Below are positions 9,287-18,089 of a DNA stretch of 64,000 bases, in pieces. This DNA is from Chitinophaga polysaccharea (lineage in GTDB: Bacteria > Bacteroidota > Bacteroidia > Chitinophagales > Chitinophagaceae): NCBI RefSeq assembly GCF_007829335.1, contig NZ_VIWO01000005.1, positions 535,323 through 599,322 on the forward strand. Direction: 5' to 3'. The notes beneath the pieces were generated by a model that made no database searches, was not told the DNA's origin, and saw nothing but the letters and a program-made list of their open reading frames with translations. Within the stretch, counting starts at the first letter, position 1; the number at the start of each line of letters is the position of its first letter. Made by a program: the position numbers and the translations under genes.

Positions 9287-11950
9287 TCAGCAATGATCAT
9301 CTTTTACGTATGCCACTACTACAAATGCCTTTCCATTGCCCCGGTTGGTTACCTGGTAACTCCCAGCGGCTGCCGGCACCACAAACGTTTCCGCATAGTG
9401 ATAGTCCGCTGAATGACCATTGCTGTCAACCGAAATGCTTTCTCCTTCCACCAGCATACAGATGTGGCATTGATTATTAGTTGGAATACTGATGCTGCCG
9501 GTAAATTCATACCGGTAAACACAGTAAAAATGCTCCTCGTGCGTAGGCAGCTGTATTTTTCGGCCACCTTCCCATTCGGCTTCCACTACCGGGTGAGATA
9601 TTAACTTCCTGGCCACATAATCCCCCTTCCTGTCGAAGTAAAGGTTGTTCATGGCATGTTCAATATTAATAGGCCGGGGCTGACCATTGAGCCCCAGGCG
9701 TTGCCAATCATACTGTTTAAACGTAAAAATATAAGGCGTGCTACTGATTTCCAACACCATATTGTTTTTCCCGGAAGCATGTATGGTGCCGTTAGGAATC
9801 AGGAATAAATCATGCTTATTCGCAGGGAACTTTTGTACATATTTCTCTGCTTCCATTTCAACACCTGTTTGCTGTGCGTCCACTAGTGCCCTTTCAAACG
9901 TTTCCGGGTTTATGTCATCCTGGAAGCCCAGGTAAACAACTGCGTCGTCGTTACAATCGAGGATATAATAGGTTTCGTCCTGTGTAAAGTTTTCGCCGAA
10001 ATGTTCTTTCGCATAGGCCGGCCTGGGATGACACTGAATAGAGAGATTACCGCCGTCGAAAGTATCGAGGAAATCAAAGCGGATAGGGAATTCGGTCCCA
10101 AACCTTTTCGCGGCCTTACCCAGTAGTTTGATATTATCTGCATATAGCAGGTAGTCAAAAGATACTTCGAGTAAATTATTCTCTCCTTCCAGCACAATAC
10201 CATTTTCGGGTGTAATCAACTCGAAAGACCAGGCATAATTAACTTCATCCTGGTTCAGTTGAGGAATATGTTGCTTCATCCAATCGCCTCCCCATACACC
10301 GGCTTCAAACCAGGGCCGTGCCCGGAAAGGCTGTTCCAGCATCCGGCCTATCGCGTTGCGGAAGGCATCACCTTGCATCCAGGTAATTTCATCAATACGC
10401 TGTTCATCAATAATATAATCAATTTGGGGAAGCAGTTTTGCTTTATGCTTGCTCAATACCGGCCAGTCAACGAAATAAAAACGTTTGTACATCTGCGTAG
10501 GCTCCGCTGCTTCACTGGCGCCGAGGTTGGTAATACTGCCCGCCCGCATGCGATATTGGATTTCATTTTTGGGTACATCTGCATACAGCAGTTTGCCTTT
10601 TACACCGGCCAGTGCAGCGCCTGTTCCATAAACAATGCAGATATCCGCTGCGGGGTCGGGATGAATCAACTGCAATTTCTTTTCGTCAAAAAAATCCAGC
10701 AGTTCGCCGGTGTATCTTTTCCCGAATACAGGGTCGTCGCCATTGAGACTGCCCGCAATCATGGCATCTATTGTTGCCACCGGCTTCTGGCAGGTGCTGA
10801 TGTCGTACCAATATATTTTTTTATTTTCAATGCTCAATGCTCCCTGTAATTGTTCCCTGAAATGCTCCCACAATACGCCGCCATAGCCATCTATGACAAT
10901 CACTTTTTCGTTGCGTATGGCTGTTGCCAGTGTAGCAAATCCCCTGTATACTTTTTCACTGGAAGAAAAGGAAGGATAGATATTATAAACTCCTGAATCG
11001 TCTGTTGATGCCGTTACGGGTAATAATCCCTGTGACGTTTTTCTCATTGTCTTATCGCTGTTTGAAAGTTTATTGTTGCCTGCCATTATAGCTGCGCCGG
11101 TAATAATGCAGTCTTCTGTATTGTTGCACAATACCATATTGATGGTATCGGCCATATGCCCTAATGCTGCTTTTAAAGAAGGGCCGAATGAGGAAAAGGC
11201 TCTGACAATATTGCCGCCGATCACCAGCTCATCACAATGAAACCGCTGCAGCCAGGGCAATAGAAAAGATCCCATATTTTTTCCATAGCGGCTCATCACC
11301 GCCTGTGCATCGGCCGTTCCACTCTCCACTAATTCTTTTACAGAAGAAATAGTTGATCCCGTGGTTTGTGCGTAGGTATTTAATATCCACCGGGTAGAAA
11401 AATAATCGTCTGCCTTCGCATCGCAAAAATCCTGGTCATAGAAAGCGCCGGAAGCGGGAATATCTGGGTGCGCCTGTAATAAAGCGCCATCCAGCATAAA
11501 AGCAGACCCGAATCCTGTACCCAATGTAATAAAAATGGTCCGCTTCCCTTTTAACCCATACAGTTGCCTGGCGCCGGCTGCAAAGCAATGCGCATCATTA
11601 AAAAAACTGAACTGGGTATGATGGAGACCGGTAAAATCTTTTATTGCCTGCCCTATATGCAGACCGAATGTTTTTTCAAACTTCCCTCCTACATTAGCGA
11701 TGGCGCAAACGCCTTTCCCGTAGTCGAAAGGTCCCGGGAAGGCAATTCCGACTGCGGCTATATCGTTCTCTCCGGGAAGCAATTCTTTAATACAATTCCC
11801 TAAGGCAGCAATAACATTAGCGGCGCTGTCATGAGAATTGAGTCCTGTCCTCGTTTTCAGAACGGGCGCTCCGCTTGCATTTTCGATCAGGGCAGCTGAT
11901 ATATGACTGCCTCCTACATCCATGCCTATTTTTCTACTTTCGGTTTTCAT
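9287..11950 (-). CDS. Fused ROK sugar kinase / class I mannose-6-phosphate isomerase
   Basis: 887 residues, about the sum of two enzymes. Residues 1-300 are a ROK kinase: DVGGS at 11-15 for phosphate binding, catalytic Asp119 in FFNDAHC, and LGTGFGSAF at 143-151. The zinc-binding CxCGxxGC motif of many ROK proteins is missing. Residues about 330-510 form a region (FATLATAIRNEKVIVIDGYG) like the N-terminal extension of Bacteroidota phosphomannose isomerases. From about 520 on it is a cupin-type PMI with metal-binding GGNLSIQCHP near residue 635 and IPNGTIHASG near 720. It could turn mannose into fructose-6-phosphate in one protein. It is the first gene of the leftward arm. No frameshift is visible at the junction, so the fusion looks real. 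Confidence 0.88.
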   Translation of the reverse strand: MKTESRKIGMDVGGSHISAALIENASGAPVLKTRTGLNSHDSAANVIAALGNCIKELLPGENDIAAVGIAFPGPFDYGKGVCAIANVGGKFEKTFGLHIGQAIKDFTGLHHTQFSFFNDAHCFAAGARQLYGLKGKRTIFITLGTGFGSAFMLDGALLQAHPDIPASGAFYDQDFCDAKADDYFSTRWILNTYAQTTGSTISSVKELVESGTADAQAVMSRYGKNMGSFLLPWLQRFHCDELVIGGNIVRAFSSFGPSLKAALGHMADTINMVLCNNTEDCIITGAAIMAGNNKLSNSDKTMRKTSQGLLPVTASTDDSGVYNIYPSFSSSEKVYRGFATLATAIRNEKVIVIDGYGGVLWEHFREQLQGALSIENKKIYWYDISTCQKPVATIDAMIAGSLNGDDPVFGKRYTGELLDFFDEKKLQLIHPDPAADICIVYGTGAALAGVKGKLLYADVPKNEIQYRMRAGSITNLGASEAAEPTQMYKRFYFVDWPVLSKHKAKLLPQIDYIIDEQRIDEITWMQGDAFRNAIGRMLEQPFRARPWFEAGVWGGDWMKQHIPQLNQDEVNYAWSFELITPENGIVLEGENNLLEVSFDYLLYADNIKLLGKAAKRFGTEFPIRFDFLDTFDGGNLSIQCHPRPAYAKEHFGENFTQDETYYILDCNDDAVVYLGFQDDINPETFERALVDAQQTGVEMEAEKYVQKFPANKHDLFLIPNGTIHASGKNNMVLEISSTPYIFTFKQYDWQRLGLNGQPRPINIEHAMNNLYFDRKGDYVARKLISHPVVEAEWEGGRKIQLPTHEEHFYCVYRYEFTGSISIPTNNQCHICMLVEGESISVDSNGHSADYHYAETFVVPAAAGSYQVTNRGNGKAFVVVAYVKDDHC

Positions 11951-12016
11951 CTTTCTCCGACCGATTAAATACTATATAATAGGTAAACCATGTTGTTGCA
12001 CAAAACGACATGTTTA

Positions 12017-12053
12017 TATGTACAAACATATTGCTAATATAATCATTTCCCAA
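12017..12053 (-). promoter_or_regulatory. Promoter and operator of the kinase/isomerase-transporter arm
   Basis: On the minus strand the -7 element TATGTTTG (12023-12030) follows a TTG (12051-12053) at 20 bases, an exact fit to the Bacteroidota consensus. The -7 lies inside the box TATGTACAAACATA (12017-12030), a partial palindrome TATGT-N4-ACATA that recurs unchanged at 23329-23342. Overlap with the -7 suggests repression by a dimeric regulator; no regulator gene is visible nearby. Confidence 0.6.
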
Positions 12054-12299
12054 ATAATTCCGTAAAATCATCATTTAAGTTCCCCGGCAAAAAATAAGGT
12101 TGGTTCGCTATGGCTTATGGACCGGAAATTTTTCAATGGACCCGCTCTATTACTGGCATCGACTGACGATCTGCCTGAGTACACCTCTTTTTTTAAAAGA
12201 TACGGGGAAAACCAGCAATCAGCGTCCGTTCTAAAGTCACACAAGTGTATAATTTAGCTATTTTGTCAGCAACCGTTCATCCAAAAAATCAAAAAAGTG

Positions 12300-12330
12300 T
12301 TGACAATATGTATATATGTACATACATTTG
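12300..12330 (+). promoter_or_regulatory. Promoter and operator of the GH38-GH92 arm
   Basis: TTG (12300-12302), 20 bases, then TACATTTG (12323-12330) form a consensus promoter reading toward the mannosidase at 12511. A perfect 10-bp palindrome TATGTACATA (12315-12324) lies in the spacer and touches the -7, as expected for a repressor site. The rest of the 560-bp gap between the two arms shows no other gene. Confidence 0.6.
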
Positions 12331-12510
12331 AAAGATAATCAGGTAGCTACGTTATGAAGATGAAATGATTTTAAGCCTGTATCAAAAAGGGCAAACAACC
12401 AATATCACTAACAGCAACACGGAAAAGAGGTTACCGGCTGTCACATAAAACGTACCGCATACCGGGTCGCGCAACGAACAGCAACATATCATCAGGCATT
12501 AAAAATTACT

Positions 12511-15186
12511 ATGGTGAAAAGCACAAAAATTGTACTACTACTGGCGGCTATGTGGGCGTCAACAGTCATGGCACAAGAACAGAAAGAGCCACGTACCAAC
12601 CCCAAAGTCACTGATATATGGGTCGTGTTTAAAACGCACTTCGACCTCGGTTTCACCGACTTACCGGAGAATGTATTCAAACGGTACCGGGAAGAAATGA
12701 TGGACAACGCCTTAGCCGTTATCGAGAAAAGCGCCACACTTCCACCTGAAAAACATTTCGCCTGGACCGTTTCAGGCTGGCCGCTGCAGGCACAGATACT
12801 CGGCCCCCTGCAAACACCGGAACGAAGGGCCAGGATTGAAAAAGCCATCAAGACTGGCGCGCTGGTAGTACATGGTCTCCCTTTCACCACACATACAGAG
12901 TCGCTGGATGCCGAAGACCTCGTACGGGGTTTGGGCTATTCTTCCGCCATTGCCCGGAAATATGGGCTTCCAATGACGATCAGTGCAAAGATGACGGATG
13001 TACCCAGCCATTCCTGGATAATGCCTACCCTATTACACCATGCAGGCATAAAATTCCTGCAACTGGGCTGTAACCCTGCCAGTCAATATCCACGGTTCCC
13101 GGAGCTGTTCTGGTGGGAAGGACCCGACGGATCAAAAATACTATGCAACTATACGCCACTCTATGGATCTGATATCAGACCCACCGAAAACTGGCCATGC
13201 AAAAACTACCTCGCCATGCAAATGACCGGCGATAACCATGGTCCTCCCTCCGCACAGGAAATAGATAAGCTCCTGGCTTTTGCAGCGAAGGAAATGCCCG
13301 GCGTTAAGATACACTTTGGCACCCTGGACGACTTTACCAAAGCAGTACTGGCAGAGCATCCGGACCTACCCACAGTAAAAGGCGACTGTCCCGATACCTG
13401 GATCCATGGCATACAATCAAACCCTGAGGAAACTAAAATTGCCCGGAACATCCGTCCCCTCGAATCAGCACTCGATGCCCTGAACACGCAAATGAATCGC
13501 TGGGGCATACCAACAGCATCTGTTGCAGAGAAACTGGCAAAAGCTTATGAACAAAGTCTCCTCTATGGTGAGCATACCTGGGGGATGAACGCCGAATATG
13601 GCCCCCGCTATAGCTATGGCGACGACTGGAAAAAATGGATGAACGAAGCCGCCGCAGAACCCATTCCCGAAAACGGGAATTATGCGAATCTGAAAAACAG
13701 CGACGCACACAACACTTCCATCGGCAGCAAAAGAAAATGGCTGCATTCCTACGATGAAAAACGCCAATACATCCGCAATACAAACGATATCGTAGGCACC
13801 ACCCTGTCTCAACGACTGGACCAGCTGGCAGCTGCTATCAATAAAAAAGGAAAGCGCGTAGTAGTATACAATCCACTCCCCTGGAAAAGATCGGGCATGA
13901 TTGAAGATCCCTGGAGCAAGGGCCGTTATTACTACCTCCCCGATATCCCCGCCTCCGGCTACATGGCCTATTCACCCGATGAGCTCACAACATCGAACGT
14001 TACCCACAGCGAACAACCGGCATTTAGTACGCCCTATTTCAATGTAACGTTTGACCTGACCAAAGGTGGTATCTCCTCACTGGTGGAAAAATCAACCGGC
14101 CGCGAATTAGTTGACAAATCCTCCCCGTACGTGATGGGCCAGTTTTTACACGAACGCTTCAGCACCAATGAGGTCAACAAATGGTTCAACGCCTACAGCA
14201 GGATAAAAGATGGTTGGGGACTAAACGATCTTGGGAAACCCGGGATGCTCAACACCCCCTACCTGGCATTTACACCTGACAAATGGAAAATTGATGTTGC
14301 CCGTACCGATATCGTAGATATTGTTACGCTCACCGCTGTAGCAACAGCTGGCTATGCCCAACGGTATACCCTCACGTTTACGTTCCCACGAAATACTGCC
14401 TATGTGGATGTAGCATGGACCGTTACGGATAAAACACCGGATAAGCAACCCGAAGGAGGATGGCTTTGCTTTCCGTTCAACGTGCAACAACCTACCTTTA
14501 CCATCGGTCGCCCCGGAGGCGCCGTCAACCCGGCTACAGATATTATTCCGGGCTGCAACAGGTACCTGATGGCGGTAACTTCCGGTGTAGCCATAACACA
14601 GCCCGATCAATCCGGGATCGCATTAGCGTCTGCAGATGCGCCCCTGATCAGCCCGGGCCAACCCGGCTTGTGGAAATGGGACATGGATTATATTCCCAAA
14701 ACACCCGCTGTATTTGTCAATCTCTATAACAACATGTGGAACACCAACTTCCGGTTATGGCAAGACGGCTCCTGGAGCGAAAGTGTACGTATCTGGCCGG
14801 TGGATAAAGGCGCCTCAACAGTGCCCAACCTGGTACAACATTCCTGGGAAACCCGTCTGCCATTACTCACTGGCGTAGCAGAAGGAGAAGCAGGGAAATT
14901 ACCGGCAAAGCAAAGTGGCATCGCTGTTTCCCGGACCGGCATACTAGTAACTGCCTTTGGTGAAAACCCCGACGGCAACGGCACCATCTTACGGTTATGG
15001 GAACAAGCCGGTATTTCCGGCAACTGTAAAGTAAAATTCAATAGCCCAAAAACGATCAAATCAGTGATACCAATTGATTTGCGCGGCAATAAAACAGGTC
15101 CGGCGATGGCGGTGAAGAACGGGGCGTTTGACTTTCACCTTGGTAAATATTCGCCGGCATCATTCCAGCTTGTTTACCAGGACTAA
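12511..15186 (+). CDS. DUF5054 / GH38-like alpha-mannosidase, secreted
   Basis: 891 residues with a signal peptide ending near AQEQK. It is a paralogue of the enzyme at 4939-7629 with the same layout and the same key residues: zinc ligands His43 and Asp45 in KTHFDLGFTD, likely nucleophile Asp163 in MTDVPSHSW, and late His355 in GEHTWGM. The C-terminal half is beta-sandwich-like. It is the first gene of the rightward arm under the promoter at 12300-12330 and is followed after 21 bases by a GH92 enzyme, so both are almost certainly co-transcribed. Two divergent copies in one locus suggest different linkages or different compartments; that is inference. Confidence 0.83.
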   Translation: MVKSTKIVLLLAAMWASTVMAQEQKEPRTNPKVTDIWVVFKTHFDLGFTDLPENVFKRYREEMMDNALAVIEKSATLPPEKHFAWTVSGWPLQAQILGPLQTPERRARIEKAIKTGALVVHGLPFTTHTESLDAEDLVRGLGYSSAIARKYGLPMTISAKMTDVPSHSWIMPTLLHHAGIKFLQLGCNPASQYPRFPELFWWEGPDGSKILCNYTPLYGSDIRPTENWPCKNYLAMQMTGDNHGPPSAQEIDKLLAFAAKEMPGVKIHFGTLDDFTKAVLAEHPDLPTVKGDCPDTWIHGIQSNPEETKIARNIRPLESALDALNTQMNRWGIPTASVAEKLAKAYEQSLLYGEHTWGMNAEYGPRYSYGDDWKKWMNEAAAEPIPENGNYANLKNSDAHNTSIGSKRKWLHSYDEKRQYIRNTNDIVGTTLSQRLDQLAAAINKKGKRVVVYNPLPWKRSGMIEDPWSKGRYYYLPDIPASGYMAYSPDELTTSNVTHSEQPAFSTPYFNVTFDLTKGGISSLVEKSTGRELVDKSSPYVMGQFLHERFSTNEVNKWFNAYSRIKDGWGLNDLGKPGMLNTPYLAFTPDKWKIDVARTDIVDIVTLTAVATAGYAQRYTLTFTFPRNTAYVDVAWTVTDKTPDKQPEGGWLCFPFNVQQPTFTIGRPGGAVNPATDIIPGCNRYLMAVTSGVAITQPDQSGIALASADAPLISPGQPGLWKWDMDYIPKTPAVFVNLYNNMWNTNFRLWQDGSWSESVRIWPVDKGASTVPNLVQHSWETRLPLLTGVAEGEAGKLPAKQSGIAVSRTGILVTAFGENPDGNGTILRLWEQAGISGNCKVKFNSPKTIKSVIPIDLRGNKTGPAMAVKNGAFDFHLGKYSPASFQLVYQD

Positions 15187-15207
15187 TAGCATTCAATTTT
15201 TACAACA

Positions 15208-17985
15208 ATGCACTTTAAGCCTACTAATATGCGCAGCGTATCATTACTACCGGCCAGCATCATTTTGTTGTTGACGCTTTACAGCAGCTCCCTGTTTGCC
15301 GGCCCAGGCAGTATTGCTGGTAAAGCTACTATCACCGCTTCATCCGAGCTGAATGAAAAGAGCAAGGCAAGGAATGTGGCGGACGGAATTATAAGAACAG
15401 AGGGTATAGGTGAATGGGTATCCAAAAGTACCGTCACCTTCTGGGGACAAATCGACTATCCGTGGATACAGCTGGATTGGGCCCAACCACAGATCATCAA
15501 TAAAATTATTCTCTATGACCGGGCTACCAAAGCCTCCCATAACGCCGGCGGCACGCTCATCTTTAGCAATGGTACCCGGATACCCGTTTTTGAAATACCC
15601 AACGACGGCGCACCAAAAGTAATTTCCTTTACCGACCAGGCTGTCAGCTGGGTACGTTTTGAAACAACAGATGGCGACGGGCCCAGTATTGGTTTATCTG
15701 AGGTAGAGGTATATCCGTCGGTTTCTCAGCTTACTGACCCTGTTGCCATAGCAGATCCCTATATAGAAACAACACGGGGCCGTAACTTTTTCTTTGTTAC
15801 CGGCAGCCAGCCATTTGGTATGATTAGCGCCGCGCCGCTTACCCGCAACAAAAATCAATTCGGCGGCGGATATAACTATAATTCAACGGAAGTACTGGGA
15901 TTTCCGCAGGTGCACTGCTGGATGCTTTCCGGTATCACGCTGATGCCCACGACCGGCGCTATTAGTCCCAATAAAGGAGAACAAGGATGGAAATCAACCT
16001 TCTCGCATGATGGTGAAATCGTGCAGCCAGGCTATCAGCGGCTTTACCTGGACAATTATAAACTATGGGTAGAACAAACCGCTGGCGACAGGGTAAGCTT
16101 CTACCGCTTTACTTATACGGAAGATGCGTTATCCAATATCCTGGTCAACCTTGGCGGCTATGTTTCCGCTGTAACGATGACGGATGCACGCGTAGAAAAG
16201 GTAAGCAATACCCGTCTTGAAGGCAGCGTTAACACTACCGGCAGGCTATGGGGTGGCCCGGAAAATGTGCGGATCTATTTCGCGATCGACTTTGAAAAAC
16301 CATTCGAAACATTGAATGGATGGGACGGACACAATGATCTCACCGATGTTAAAACAGTAACCGGCAGCCCCGAAAAGCATGCAAAAAACGGCGGTAGCAT
16401 GAGCTACTACGATGCACCCACCACCGGCGTAGCAGCACAGTACCATGTAAAAGCAGGAGAAACGGTGCAGATGAAAGTAGCGGTTTCCTATACCAGCGTT
16501 GAAAATGCAAGAAACAACCTGGAATCGGAATGCCGGCATTGGAATTTCGACCAGCTGCGGGAAACGTCACAGAAAGAATGGAATGACATGATGGGCCGCA
16601 TCACTGTAAAGGGAGGAAGCAACAACCAGCGGGTAAAATTTTATACAGACCTCTGGCATGTGTTACTGGGACGGCATAAACTGGACGACGTATCTGGCGA
16701 CTATCCCGATAACACCGAAGGAGAAAGACGCGGCAGCTTCACCATCAATACAAAATTCAAAATCCGGACACTGCCAAAAGATAAAAATGGCAAGGCAAAG
16801 TTTCACATGTACAACTCCGATGCTTTCTGGCTTACTCAGTGGAATTTAAATATACTATGGGGATTGGCATGGCCGGAAGTACTCGACGACTTTGCCGCCT
16901 GCCTGGTGCAGTATGCCGACAATGGGAAATTACTCCCCAGGGGGCCTAACGCAGGCGGTTATACGTTTATCATGACAGGCTGTCCGGCCACCAACCTGAT
17001 CACCTGCGCCTATGAGAAAGGAGTGTTAAAAAAGACCGATGTATTGAAAGCCTACGATGCTATGAAACAAAATCATGCACCCGGCGGAATGATGGGTGGC
17101 AGGAAAGAAATGGAGTTTTATATCAAAAACGGCTACTATCCATCCAACGCAGGCATCACACTGGAAATCACTTTCCAGGATTGGGCGCTGGCGCAGATGG
17201 CGAAAAAATTGGGTAAAAAGAATGATTACAATTACTTCAGCAAACGGTCGCAAGGCTGGACAAAACTTTTTGACCCCGATCAAAAGCTGATATTCCCTAA
17301 AACCGAGGCAGGCAACTGGCTGCATAGAGATCCGCTGGACGGAAATGGCTGGGTAGAGGCAAATGCCTGGCAGGCTACCTGGTCGGTTTCCCATAGCATT
17401 GGCCAGCTGGCTGAAATGATGGGTGGACCAGATACACTTTGCAAAAAACTGAATTTCGCGTTTGAACAGGCGAAAGACCAGGATTTTGTTTTCGGATATG
17501 GATCCGGGTATGTAAGCTATGCTAACCAGCCAGGCTGCTCCAACGCGCATGTGTTCAACTATGCCGGTCGCCCCGATCTTACTCAATATTGGGTACGCAG
17601 GGTAAATGAACAGGCCTATGGCGCCGTTACACCCGATAAAGGATATGGTGGGCATGATGAAGACCAGGGCCAGATGGGAGGCGTAAGTGCCTTAACCTCC
17701 ATCGGCTTGTTCAGCCTGAATGGCACCTGTAGCATTGACCCGGTATATGATATCACCAGTCCCGTTTTTGATGAAATAACCATCCAACTCAACAACGATT
17801 ACTACCCGGGAAAAGCATTTGTGATTAAAACCCATAATAATTCCAGGGAAAACTGCTACATACAAAAAGCTACCCTGAATGGCAAAGAGCATCAACAGTT
17901 TTCTTTTCGACATGCCGATTTCAGCAAAGGAGGTGTTTTGGAATTATGGCTGGGAGCTAAACCCAACTTCTCCTGGGGGCACTAA
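15208..17985 (+). CDS. GH92 alpha-mannosidase with N-terminal discoidin-like domain
   Basis: 925 residues. After a signal peptide, residues about 35-175 form a beta-sandwich like F5/8-type C (discoidin) domains (KARNVADGI, PWIQLDWAQPQIINKIILYD). GH92 follows, opening with DPYIETTRGRNFFFVTGSQP. The GH92 catalytic parts are recognisable: Glu653 in ITLEITFQDWALAQMAK matches the catalytic acid region, and Asp817/Asp819 in GHDEDQGQMGG match the base motif. GH92 enzymes are calcium-dependent exo-alpha-mannosidases acting on alpha-1,2/1,3/1,4/1,6 links. It probably trims mannose ends of N-glycan or mannan fragments in the periplasm, alongside the GH38-like enzyme just upstream. The more usual Ser/Ala after the GQM motif is Gly here. 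Confidence 0.9.
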   Translation: MHFKPTNMRSVSLLPASIILLLTLYSSSLFAGPGSIAGKATITASSELNEKSKARNVADGIIRTEGIGEWVSKSTVTFWGQIDYPWIQLDWAQPQIINKIILYDRATKASHNAGGTLIFSNGTRIPVFEIPNDGAPKVISFTDQAVSWVRFETTDGDGPSIGLSEVEVYPSVSQLTDPVAIADPYIETTRGRNFFFVTGSQPFGMISAAPLTRNKNQFGGGYNYNSTEVLGFPQVHCWMLSGITLMPTTGAISPNKGEQGWKSTFSHDGEIVQPGYQRLYLDNYKLWVEQTAGDRVSFYRFTYTEDALSNILVNLGGYVSAVTMTDARVEKVSNTRLEGSVNTTGRLWGGPENVRIYFAIDFEKPFETLNGWDGHNDLTDVKTVTGSPEKHAKNGGSMSYYDAPTTGVAAQYHVKAGETVQMKVAVSYTSVENARNNLESECRHWNFDQLRETSQKEWNDMMGRITVKGGSNNQRVKFYTDLWHVLLGRHKLDDVSGDYPDNTEGERRGSFTINTKFKIRTLPKDKNGKAKFHMYNSDAFWLTQWNLNILWGLAWPEVLDDFAACLVQYADNGKLLPRGPNAGGYTFIMTGCPATNLITCAYEKGVLKKTDVLKAYDAMKQNHAPGGMMGGRKEMEFYIKNGYYPSNAGITLEITFQDWALAQMAKKLGKKNDYNYFSKRSQGWTKLFDPDQKLIFPKTEAGNWLHRDPLDGNGWVEANAWQATWSVSHSIGQLAEMMGGPDTLCKKLNFAFEQAKDQDFVFGYGSGYVSYANQPGCSNAHVFNYAGRPDLTQYWVRRVNEQAYGAVTPDKGYGGHDEDQGQMGGVSALTSIGLFSLNGTCSIDPVYDITSPVFDEITIQLNNDYYPGKAFVIKTHNNSRENCYIQKATLNGKEHQQFSFRHADFSKGGVLELWLGAKPNFSWGH

Positions 17986-18040
17986 CACAGCTGTCTGCTA
18001 TAACTGCACACTAATTTATAACCATCTCTGATTAAAATGC

Positions 18041-18068
18041 AAAAGTCCCGCTTGTAGCGGGACTTTTT
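18041..18068. terminator. Bidirectional intrinsic terminator
   Basis: AAAAGTCCCGC (18041-18051), loop TTGTA, GCGGGACTTTTT (18057-18068). The A-run before and T-run after the stem let it stop both the GH92 transcript and the convergent PAP2 gene. Confidence 0.9.
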
Positions 18069-18089
18069 GTTAACCTATAGCTCCTGCAG

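Noticed and set aside
10259..10849. 196-codon plus-strand ORF inside the kinase/isomerase gene
   Set aside because: Shadow of the minus-strand gene, which has complete enzyme motifs across this stretch.
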